Positions 1-4,824 of a DNA stretch of 5,502 nucleotides are shown here, in pieces. The translations under genes and the position numbers were made by a program. The notes beneath the pieces are model-generated. The model ran no database searches, had not been told where the DNA came from, and was given only the letters and a program-made list of their open reading frames with translations. Source of the DNA: Thermoplasmata archaeon (GTDB taxonomy: Archaea > Thermoplasmatota > Thermoplasmata > RBG-16-68-12). Position 1 is the stretch's first letter. Each line of letters opens with the position of its first letter. The stretch covers positions 1 to 5,502 of the forward strand of contig DUJI01000206.1 of NCBI GenBank assembly GCA_013329855.1, in the 5' to 3' direction.

Positions 1-2
1 TC

Positions 3-710
3 GACTACGGCAACAACATCCGCGGCGAGGCGAAGGACGCGGGCGTCGAGAACGCGTTCGAGTTCAAGGGTTTCGTGCCCCTGTACATCCGCCCCATGTT
101 CTGCGAGGGGCGCGGCCCGTTCCGCTGGGTCGCGGTCAGCGGCGACCCGGAGGACATCCTGAAGACGGACAAGGTCGTCCTCAAGGAGTTCCCGAAGGAT
201 GCGACCCTGAAGCGGTGGATCGAGCTCGCGGAGACGTACCTCCCCTGGGAAGGACTGCCCGCCCGAGTCTGCTGGCTCGGGTACGGGGAGCGGGCGCGCT
301 TCGGCGTCACAATCAACCGGATGGTCGGGTCCCACGAGTTGTCCGGTCCCATCGTGATCACGCGGGACCACCTGGATGCGGGATCCGTCGCGTCCCCCTA
401 CCGGGAGACGGAGGGCATGCGAGACGGGTCCGACGCGATCGCGGACTGGCCCATCCTGAACGCCCTCGTGAACACGGCCGCGGGCGCGGACCTCATCGCC
501 GTGCACAACGGGGGAGGCGTGGGCATCGGCCTGTCGACCCACGCCGGGGCGCTCGTGGTCTGCGACGGCACCCCGGAGGCGGAGAAGCGCATCGGCCGCG
601 TCCTCACCACGGACCCGGGCACGGGCGTCGTGCGCCACGCGGACGCCGGCTATCCGGAGGCCGTGCGGTTCGCGAAGGACCACGGCATCCGCATGCCGTC
701 CCTCGAGTGA
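3..710 (+). CDS. hutU: Urocanate hydratase, C-terminal part (5'-truncated by window edge)
   Basis: This is the C-terminal ~235 residues of urocanate hydratase (urocanase). The enzyme is cytosolic and NAD+-dependent, and converts urocanate to 4-imidazolone-5-propionate, the second step of histidine degradation. The frame is open from the first complete codon ([10 protein letters not shown]), so the gene begins outside the window; the GTG at 75 is internal. Family landmarks in order are [13 protein letters not shown], then GDPEDI, then the active-site signature GLPARVCW (Cys codon 270-272; the family signature usually reads FQGLPxRICW, here [10 protein letters not shown]), then [32 protein letters not shown] and [12 protein letters not shown]. 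It ends MPSLE, close to the usual family C-terminus. The family is typically about 550 residues, so a little over half is missing upstream. A Nudix gene follows after 4 nt, suggesting co-transcription. No other hut gene is visible. The assignment is near certain. Confidence 0.97.
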   Translation, partial: DYGNNIRGEAKDAGVENAFEFKGFVPLYIRPMFCEGRGPFRWVAVSGDPEDILKTDKVVLKEFPKDATLKRWIELAETYLPWEGLPARVCWLGYGERARFGVTINRMVGSHELSGPIVITRDHLDAGSVASPYRETEGMRDGSDAIADWPILNALVNTAAGADLIAVHNGGGVGIGLSTHAGALVVCDGTPEAEKRIGRVLTTDPGTGVVRHADAGYPEAVRFAKDHGIRMPSLE

Positions 711-712
711 TC
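705..712 (+). promoter_or_regulatory. Possible ribosome binding site of the Nudix gene, overlapping the hutU stop
   Basis: GAGTGATC overlaps the hutU TGA and lies 2 nt before the GTG at 715. It resembles the archaeal 16S 3'-end complement GGAGGTGATC with one G missing, so pairing would need a bulge, and the spacing is short. It is a weak site. Coupling to hutU translation is the more likely way this gene is translated. Confidence 0.35.
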
Positions 713-714
713 CC

Positions 715-1116
715 GTGCCCAAGGCGCAGCGTCACCCCTGGGTCACCGTGGACGGCCTGGTCCTGCGCGACGCGAAGCTGGTCGCGGTGATCCGCCGGAA
801 CCCGCCTTTCCAGGGCATGCCCGCACTTCCCGGAGGGTTCGTGGAGCTCGGGGAGACCGTGGAGACGGCCGTGGTCCGCGAGGTGCAGGAGGAAACCGGG
901 CTCGAAACGCGCATCCTCCGACTCGTCGGCGTGTACTCGGACCCGTCCCGCGATCCCCGGGGTCACACGGTCAGCGCGGCCTACGCCCTCGAGCCGATCG
1001 GCGGCGAGTTGAAGGCGGGGAGCGACGCGAAGGCGATCGCCCTCCTGGATCCCGACCACCTGCCGCCCATGGCCTTTGACCATGCGACAATCGTGGCGGA
1101 CTGGCGGAGGGGTTAG
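715..1116 (+). CDS. Nudix hydrolase, ADP-ribose pyrophosphatase-like
   Basis: A 133-residue single-domain Nudix hydrolase. These enzymes cleave nucleoside diphosphates linked to another moiety, using divalent metal. The Nudix box is complete and canonical at residues 41-63: Gly41, five residues, Glu47, seven residues, then Arg55-Glu56-Val-Gln-Glu59-Glu60-Thr-Gly62-Leu63. The stretch VDGLVLRD at the N-terminus, ALPGGFVELGET before the box and VYSDPSRDPRGHTVS after it resemble archaeal proteins annotated as ADP-ribose pyrophosphatases. The exact substrate is inference. The GTG start at 715, 4 nt after the hutU stop, gives the normal N-terminus directly before the first beta strand. Its position suggests translational coupling to hutU, perhaps linked to NAD(H) or ADP-ribose turnover, since urocanase uses tightly bound NAD+; that link is speculative. 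Its TAG stop overlaps the stop of the convergent HAAS gene. Confidence 0.93.
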   Translation: MPKAQRHPWVTVDGLVLRDAKLVAVIRRNPPFQGMPALPGGFVELGETVETAVVREVQEETGLETRILRLVGVYSDPSRDPRGHTVSAAYALEPIGGELKAGSDAKAIALLDPDHLPPMAFDHATIVADWRRG

Positions 1117-1709
1117 AGGTCCGCGCCCGGCTTGGACCACGCCTTCTTCGCGGTTCCCGGGAGCAGACCCAGCAGGACGAGGAGCGCGGAGGAGAGGACG
1201 AGGAGCGCCACGCCGTCCGCGGTCAAGATGCCGCCGGATGGCGTCAGGACAAGCGCGGCGGCCATCGCGATGCGTCCCGCGAAGGCGCCGAGGCCCGCGT
1301 ACAGCCCCGCGCGCGAACCCGCGGCCACGCTGACCCACAGGAGCCAGAGGACCACGAGGACCAGGAAGGGGAACGAGGCCAGGTTGGGCGCATAGGCCAC
1401 CGTCCCCGCGGACGGTGGCGCTCCGCCGAGGACGGGGACCGTGAGCGCGGACAGGAGCGCCGCGACGACGATGAACAGGATCTGGTAGCCGCGGCCGTAC
1501 CCGTATACGGCGCGGTACGCGCGGCCCACCTGGGAGGCCGGCCCCAGGGCCGCGACCGCTCGCGGGACGTCGCCGCCGTTCGCGGACGCGGCCTCGGCGA
1601 CGTGGGAGCGCAGCTCCCGCAGGATGTCCTCCCGTACGCGGGGATCCATGCCCCGCATGGCGCCGCGCACCGCGTTCAGGTAGTCGTCCACGGGGCCGCC
1701 CGCGTTCAT
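1113..1709 (-). CDS. HAAS-domain four-helix membrane protein, partner of PadR regulator
   Basis: A predicted 198-residue membrane protein. Residues about 7-68 match the HAAS (DUF1700-like) pattern: DDYLNAVRGAMRGMD, then an amphipathic REDILRELRSHVAEA helix, then AVAALGPASQVGRAY. Four hydrophobic helices follow at roughly 75-95, 112-130, 135-156 and 163-183, ending in a short basic tail (KKAWSKP). In bacteria such genes are typically encoded directly after a PadR-type repressor and are thought to form a membrane-linked signalling pair. Here the start is fixed at 1709: its ATG overlaps the padR-like TGA as ATGA, and GGAGGG lies 6 nt upstream. A longer in-frame start at 1757 would overlap the regulator by about 50 nt and lacks this support. 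The stop (TAA on the minus strand) overlaps the Nudix stop. The biochemical role is unknown; the signal sensed is not visible from the sequence. Confidence 0.85.
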   Translation of the reverse strand: MNAGGPVDDYLNAVRGAMRGMDPRVREDILRELRSHVAEAASANGGDVPRAVAALGPASQVGRAYRAVYGYGRGYQILFIVVAALLSALTVPVLGGAPPSAGTVAYAPNLASFPFLVLVVLWLLWVSVAAGSRAGLYAGLGAFAGRIAMAAALVLTPSGGILTADGVALLVLSSALLVLLGLLPGTAKKAWSKPGADL

Positions 1710-2062
1710 CGAACGCCCTCCAAGAGTTTCTCGGCTCCCCGCGTCATCGTATCCCATATGGCCACCGCCTCAGCGAGCGCGGTGCGGCCGCGGTCCGTCA
1801 GCCGGTAGTACTTCCGGGGCATACCGCCCTCGCCCGTCGCGGGCTCCTTCCAGTGGCTCACGACGAACCCTCGTTCCTCGAGCCTCCGGAGGGCGGGGTA
1901 CAGCGTCCCTTCCTTGAGGTCGAAGAAACCGTTGGACTTCTCCCGGAGTTCGTGGAGGATTTGGAAGCCGTACTTCTCGTCCTTCGCGAGGAGGGCGAGG
2001 AGGCACAGCTGGATGGAGCCGCGCTTCAGCTCCGCGGTCCACTCGGGGGAGATCTCCGGCAT
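1706..2062 (-). CDS. PadR-family winged-helix transcriptional regulator
   Basis: A 118-residue winged-helix DNA-binding protein of the short PadR subfamily, with no large C-terminal effector domain. Recognisable parts in order are LKRGSIQLCLLALLA (helix 1, residues ~12-26), EKYGFQILHELRE (helix 2), EGTLYPALRRLEERGFV (recognition helix, ~51-67), the wing with MPRKYYRLTDRG (~80-91), and a C-terminal helix LAEAVAIWDTMTRGAEKLL used for dimerisation in this family. PadR proteins usually repress their own operon until a ligand or membrane stress relieves repression. The ATG at 2062 gives a normal N-terminus; only a weak GAGG precedes it, with 8 nt spacing. The gene overlaps the HAAS gene by 4 nt (ATGA), so the two are almost certainly co-translated. 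Whether it also controls the surface protein upstream is unknown. Confidence 0.95.
   Translation of the reverse strand: MPEISPEWTAELKRGSIQLCLLALLAKDEKYGFQILHELREKSNGFFDLKEGTLYPALRRLEERGFVVSHWKEPATGEGGMPRKYYRLTDRGRTALAEAVAIWDTMTRGAEKLLEGVR
1716..1721 (-). promoter_or_regulatory. Shine-Dalgarno site of the HAAS gene (decides its start)
   Basis: On the minus strand GGAGGG is followed by 6 nt (CGTTCG) and then the ATG at 1709-1707. It lies inside the last codons of the PadR gene and supports the overlapping downstream start. Confidence 0.75.
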
Positions 2063-2084
2063 GGGTTGCGCCTCGTATCCGGGG

Positions 2085-2104
2085 TTCGGTATTTCGGCTT
2101 TCGG
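2085..2104 (-). promoter_or_regulatory. Probable padR-HAAS promoter/operator region with three CCGAA repeats
   Basis: About 25-45 nt upstream of the PadR ATG the minus strand carries three copies of CCGAA (TTCGG on the plus strand at 2085, 2093 and 2100), spaced 8 and 7 nt. The middle copy runs into the only A/T-rich bases nearby (CCGAAATA), which could serve as a weak TATA element for a very short leader. No PadR-type ATGT-N8-ACAT site is visible. Direct repeats this close to the expected start could be regulator contacts, but five-base repeats can arise by chance. Confidence 0.3.
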
Positions 2105-2188
2105 GACGACGTGGAGGGAGCGGCCAGAGGACGGACATGGGGAATCACCGGTGTCGCCGCGGCGCGGAGCTTGGGCATGGTCAGGAAC

Positions 2189-2224
2189 GGGAAAGGAGGG
2201 AAGAGGAAAAAAGAGGGGAAGGGG
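2189..2224 (-). terminator. Pyrimidine/T-rich terminator of the surface-protein gene
   Basis: Starting 7 nt after the surface-protein stop, the minus strand is 36 consecutive pyrimidines with a T6 run (2207-2212) and several shorter T runs. No stem-loop precedes it. Archaeal RNA polymerase terminates at such T-rich tracts without a hairpin, so this is the likely end of the surface-protein transcript and would insulate the downstream padR-HAAS genes. The uninterrupted purine tract on the plus strand is striking in this GC-rich context. Confidence 0.65.
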
Positions 2225-2230
2225 CGGCGC

Positions 2231-3589
2231 TCAGTGCTTCGGGCGCCGCGCCCTGCTCCGGAGATACAGGGCGGGGATGATGGCGACCCCTACGACCGCG
2301 ACCTGTATCAGCAAGATGCCGAGTGGGGTGAGGTTGAATCCCGTGGTCAGGTTCGGCGCGAAGGACTCCGCGCTCAGGGCCGGGTCATGCACGATGGTCT
2401 GGCCCGCCGGGTAGATGAACGCGCCGTGGACGCGGAACCCGAAGAACGCCATCTCGCCGTTGCTGACCTCGATCCGGCTGCCTCCCTGGACTTGGAAGAG
2501 CATGGTCTCCGGCACGCCGTCCACGGTCACGTTGGAGGTCCAGCGGAACTCCCCGACGCGGGTGAACGGGTCGTCGAAGGTGATCCTGCCGAAGGTGTAC
2601 AGGTGGGGCGCCGCAGGCGCGTCGCCCGCCGTCTCGTTGTCCAGGATCGTGGCGTTGGCTCCGTCGTCAGCCCGCTCCCGGGCGTAGGCCAGGTGGACGA
2701 AGTCCACCGTGCGGTCGGGGAAGTAGTTCCCCAAGAGGAGGTACGTCTCCAGGGCGAGCCGGTCCGTCCCGTTGACGAAGTCCCAGCCCTGGATCAGGTG
2801 GTCGTACTTGGCGCCCATCTGGACCGTCGGCCCGGAGACCGTGCGGGTCCCGAGGTAGGAGACGCTGGTGATCTCCCGAGGCGCAGTGTCTGTCACGGTG
2901 ACCTGGTACCAGGGGAGGTCCACGGTCTTCGTCACCGTATCCACGGTCAGGTGGAACGTGAAAGCGACCTCGTTGAGCATCCGGTCGCCCGTCGTGTTCG
3001 CGCCGGGGATGAGCGGGTTGTACCAGGTGTACGGGAGGTCCGTGGCCTGAATCGTGAAGTTCACGTAGAACGTGCCGCCGACCGTCTCGTTGCTCTCGTC
3101 CGTCAGTGTCCACGTGCCCGTGCGGAGGTTGAGGGCCTTGACGGGCACGTTGGCCGTCATCAGGGTCGGCATTCCGCCGTCCGAGAAGAGCCCGAAGCCG
3201 TCGCTCACGTTCACCGTCTTGAACTCGATGAACCGGTCCAGGCTCTGCGCGAGGACCGTGTCCACGGGGATGCCGCGGACGGCGAGCTGCTGGCCCGAGG
3301 AGCTCACGACGTTCGCGCCGCCGAGGGTGCGCGTGTATTCCGCGAAGACGACGACGCGGTTCGGGTTCTCGGGCGTGCCGTACAGGACGCCGAAGTGGGT
3401 GTTGCCCGCGCTCACACCGACCCAGTCCCCGCCGCCGAAGCGGTCCGTCGGCGTCGGGCCGACGAACACGGGCGTGAGCTTCTGGGCCGAGGAGGTGAGG
3501 GTGTTCGAGCTGGCCGCGGCCGTCGACGCGATGCCGAGCGGGACGGCGATCATGGCCAACGCAATCAGGGTGGCTGCGATGCCTCGCAT
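2231..3589 (-). CDS. Secreted, membrane-anchored surface protein of unknown function
   Basis: A 452-residue predicted extracytoplasmic protein that I do not recognise. It has a Sec-type signal peptide (MRG, then hydrophobic IAATLIALAMIAVPLGIA; cleavage probably after the TAAAS region, ~25-27). The long ectodomain looks beta-rich (e.g. GTWTLTDESNETVGGTFYVN, WYQVTVTD, GEFRWTSNVTVDG). One C-terminal transmembrane helix (~423-443) is followed by a basic cytosolic tail RSRARRPKH, so the bulk faces outside. It contains no cysteine. It has ten N-glycosylation sequons (N127, N167, N177, N198, N273, N312, N318, N353, N413, N419), all beyond residue 120, which suits an archaeal glycosylated surface protein. 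The ATG at 3589 is supported by AAGGAGG 6 nt upstream and by the signal peptide beginning at once. It is monocistronic, with its own promoter, palindrome, leader hairpin and terminator. A receptor, adhesin or cell-envelope role is possible, but nothing identifies one. Confidence 0.85.
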   Translation of the reverse strand: MRGIAATLIALAMIAVPLGIASTAAASSNTLTSSAQKLTPVFVGPTPTDRFGGGDWVGVSAGNTHFGVLYGTPENPNRVVVFAEYTRTLGGANVVSSSGQQLAVRGIPVDTVLAQSLDRFIEFKTVNVSDGFGLFSDGGMPTLMTANVPVKALNLRTGTWTLTDESNETVGGTFYVNFTIQATDLPYTWYNPLIPGANTTGDRMLNEVAFTFHLTVDTVTKTVDLPWYQVTVTDTAPREITSVSYLGTRTVSGPTVQMGAKYDHLIQGWDFVNGTDRLALETYLLLGNYFPDRTVDFVHLAYARERADDGANATILDNETAGDAPAAPHLYTFGRITFDDPFTRVGEFRWTSNVTVDGVPETMLFQVQGGSRIEVSNGEMAFFGFRVHGAFIYPAGQTIVHDPALSAESFAPNLTTGFNLTPLGILLIQVAVVGVAIIPALYLRSRARRPKH

Positions 3590-3595
3590 GGGGTT

Positions 3596-3602
3596 CCTCC
3601 TT
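3596..3602 (-). promoter_or_regulatory. Strong Shine-Dalgarno site of the surface-protein gene
   Basis: Minus-strand AAGGAGG with a 6-nt spacer (AACCCC) before the ATG at 3589-3587. It is the best ribosome binding site in the window and implies a transcript with a real leader, unlike the apparently leaderless ribK. Confidence 0.85.
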
Positions 3603-3605
3603 GTT

Positions 3606-3622
3606 GCGGGGTCTTGCCCCGC
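3606..3622 (-). promoter_or_regulatory. Leader hairpin directly before the Shine-Dalgarno site
   Basis: A perfect 6-bp GC stem with a 5-nt loop: on the minus strand GCGGGG, loop CAAGA, CCCCGC. The 3' arm ends 3 nt before AAGGAGG, so the stem sits in the untranslated leader next to the ribosome site. It may stabilise the mRNA, keep the Shine-Dalgarno site open or take part in translational control; the sequence alone does not decide. Confidence 0.5.
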
Positions 3623-3626
3623 TATC

Positions 3627-3645
3627 TACATAGCGACACTATGTA
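3627..3645. promoter_or_regulatory. Perfect inverted repeat, probable operator of the surface-protein promoter
   Basis: TACATAG-CGACA-CTATGTA: two perfect 7-bp arms around a 5-bp spacer, centred at 3636. The TATA-like box at 3653-3662 would place the minus-strand transcription start near 3631, so the palindrome lies between box and start and overlaps the start, where a dimeric repressor would block the polymerase. A second, shorter dyad (GCTAT-CTAC-ATAGC, 3621-3634) overlaps it. The binding protein is unknown; the half-site orientation is ACAT...ATGT, opposite to the PadR consensus ATGT-N8-ACAT. Confidence 0.55.
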
Positions 3646-3652
3646 TCGTGCC

Positions 3653-3662
3653 ATATTTAATA
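3653..3662. promoter_or_regulatory. TATA-like box between the divergent surface-protein and PIN genes
   Basis: ATATTTAATA (TATTAAATAT on the minus strand) is the most AT-rich decamer of the window, in the only divergent gene junction. On the minus strand it would start transcription near 3631, giving a leader of about 40 nt with the hairpin and the strong ribosome site. On the plus strand the same distance leads to about 3684-3688, upstream of the PIN gene. The near-symmetric box could serve both directions. Confidence 0.6.
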
Positions 3663-3721
3663 CCCTCGGGAACTTCTCCCACATGGAAGGCCTAAGAACC
3701 GGCCGCGGATGTACGATTCCG

Positions 3722-4087
3722 GTGCCCCGAACCGTCCTGCTCGACGCGAACGCGCTCCTCATGCCGTTCCAGTTCCGGATCAACCTGGAGGCGGAGCTCC
3801 GCCGCCTCCTGGGGGACGTGGACATCGTCGTGCCCACGCCCGTCCTCGAGGAGCTTCGCCTTCTGGCTACCCACGACCGGGACGCCAAGGCGGGCGAGCG
3901 CCTCGCGGCGAGGTACCGCTCCGTGGAGGGCCACGGCAGCGCGGATGACGCGCTCCTGGAACTCGGACAGGCCCTCCATGCCGTCGTCCTGACGAACGAT
4001 CAGCCCCTCCTCGACCGGCTCGAGGCCCTCGGCGTGCCGCGGGCGCACCTCCGCTCCCGCAGCCACCTCGTGCTCGAAGGGCTCTGA
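3722..4087 (+). CDS. PIN-domain protein, FCF1/VapC9-like (COG1412 type)
   Basis: A 121-residue single PIN domain, the fold of Mg2+/Mn2+-dependent ribonucleases. From the GTG at 3722 the protein opens with the first beta strand and first catalytic acid (TVLLDAN, Asp8). It continues with LLMPFQFRIN, VVPTPVLEEL (Glu43/44), GSADDALLEL (Asp75/76) and VLTNDQPLLDRL (Asp93), and ends RSRSHLVLEGL. All four acidic positions of the PIN active site are present. The MPFQF motif and the RSHLVLEG ending match the archaeal FCF1-related/VapC9-like family, often encoded among translation genes and thought to act in RNA processing rather than as a toxin; no antitoxin gene is adjacent. Start choice: GTG 3722 fits family N-termini but has no clear Shine-Dalgarno site. 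The in-frame ATG at 3683 would add 13 residues and lies about 26 nt from the TATA-like box, so a leaderless longer form is possible. The substrate is unknown. Confidence 0.85.
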   Translation: MPRTVLLDANALLMPFQFRINLEAELRRLLGDVDIVVPTPVLEELRLLATHDRDAKAGERLAARYRSVEGHGSADDALLELGQALHAVVLTNDQPLLDRLEALGVPRAHLRSRSHLVLEGL

Positions 4088-4096
4088 CGGCCCGGG

Positions 4097-4108
4097 AAAA
4101 GGCATAAA
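4097..4108 (+). promoter_or_regulatory. TATA-like promoter element of the riboflavin kinase gene
   Basis: AAAAGGCATAAA, about 30 nt before the GTG at 4138, in a 50-nt gap that is otherwise GC-rich. A start about 26 nt downstream of the box centre would fall only a few bases before the GTG. Together with the absence of any GGAGG-like site, this points to a leaderless or near-leaderless transcript. A 10-bp perfect palindrome, GGCGCGCGCC (4110-4119), follows the box immediately and could be an operator, although such GC palindromes are easily produced by base composition. Confidence 0.5.
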
Positions 4109-4137
4109 CGGCGCGCGCCCCTGTCCGCCGCGGGAAC

Positions 4138-4794
4138 GTGAAGCCGTACCACGTGGAGACCCTGAAGGGCATCGCCCTCCTCGGAGGCACGAAGGAATAC
4201 GTCAACCTGTCGTCCCGCGAGCTCGGGAAGCTCATCGGCGTGAGCCAGCAGAGCGCGTCCCAGAGGATCCTCGAGTTGATCCGCGAGGGGCTCGTGGCCC
4301 GGGACCTGGCCACGCGCCGCCAGCGGATCAAGCTGACGGGGAAGGGCATGGACGTCCTCCGCAAGGAGTACGCGGACTACCAGCGGATCTTCGAGATCAA
4401 GGAGACGGTGACGATCTCCGGGATCGTCTCGAGCGGCCTCGGGGAGGGCGCTTTCTACATGCGGCAGAAGGGCTACAAGGACCAGTTCCGGAAGAAGCTC
4501 TGGTTCGAGCCGTACGAGGGCACGCTCAACCTCCGCCTCCCGAGTCCGGACCTGGCCAAGCTGGAGGTCCTCCACGATTCGCCGGGGATCGAGATCAGCG
4601 GCTTCGAGGCGGGCGGGCGGACGTTCGGCGGCGCGAAGTGCTTCCTGGCCACCCTGGGCCACCTGGACTGCGCGATCATCCTGCCCATCCGCTCCCACTA
4701 CGCCGAGGTGCTCGAGGTGATCTCGAAGCATTACCTCCGCGGCTCCCTGGGCCTCAAGGACGGGGACAGCGTGGAACTCATCGTGCAGCTGTGA
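4138..4794 (+). CDS. ribK: HTH-regulator / CTP-dependent riboflavin kinase
   Basis: A 218-residue, two-domain archaeal protein. Residues ~5-85 are a winged helix-turn-helix (SSRELGKLIGVSQQSASQRI, then ELIREGLVARD and a wing RRQRIKLTGKG). Residues ~88-218 are the archaeal riboflavin kinase domain, which makes FMN from riboflavin using CTP rather than ATP. Kinase landmarks are SSGLGEGAFYM (99-109), GYKDQF, PYEGTLNLRL (125-134, with the GTLN motif lining the nucleotide/metal site), GHLDCAIILPIRSHY (174-188) and YLRGSLGLKDGDSVEL near the end. The single-domain homologue of Methanocaldococcus jannaschii is about 136 residues, so the extra length here is the HTH. HTH-fused members are known as transcription regulators of riboflavin genes (RbkR type) that also carry kinase activity, so autoregulation is plausible. 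The GTG start at 4138 fits a leaderless transcript. It converges on the hydrolase-PurQ frame, with 30 nt between stops. Confidence 0.95.
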   Translation: MKPYHVETLKGIALLGGTKEYVNLSSRELGKLIGVSQQSASQRILELIREGLVARDLATRRQRIKLTGKGMDVLRKEYADYQRIFEIKETVTISGIVSSGLGEGAFYMRQKGYKDQFRKKLWFEPYEGTLNLRLPSPDLAKLEVLHDSPGIEISGFEAGGRTFGGAKCFLATLGHLDCAIILPIRSHYAEVLEVISKHYLRGSLGLKDGDSVELIVQL

Positions 4795-4824
4795 AAAGAC
4801 GGATCTGCTCCGGGCCCAGGCGGC

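Noticed and set aside
604..1338. Minus-strand open frame opposite hutU and the Nudix gene
   Set aside because: It lies opposite two well-supported genes, is Arg/Pro/Gly-rich and shows no domain; a GC-rich shadow.
3627..3645. Palindrome as a PadR-type operator
   Set aside because: The half-sites are ordered ACAT-N9-ATGT, the reverse of the known ATGT-N8-ACAT consensus, and the padR gene's own upstream region has no copy.
1853..4087. A 744-codon open plus-strand frame antisense to padR and the surface-protein gene, running into the PIN gene
   Set aside because: Only its end (3722-4087) is a gene. The rest is in exact codon register opposite two real minus-strand genes, which in this GC-rich genome avoid TTA, CTA and TCA codons, so the antisense frame stays open. 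Its translation is a low-complexity Arg/Val/Glu-rich mix with no recognisable domain.
3722..4087. PIN protein as a VapC toxin of a toxin-antitoxin pair
   Set aside because: No small antitoxin gene lies next to it, and the MPFQF and RSHLVLEG motifs fit the FCF1/VapC9-like housekeeping family better.
4000..4731. Long minus-strand open frame opposite the PIN and ribK genes
   Set aside because: Antisense to the strongly supported ribK coding sequence, with biased composition and no motif.
4795..4824. Bidirectional terminator between ribK and the PurQ-like gene
   Set aside because: The 30-nt gap has GGGCCC but no convincing stem and no T-rich tract on either strand.
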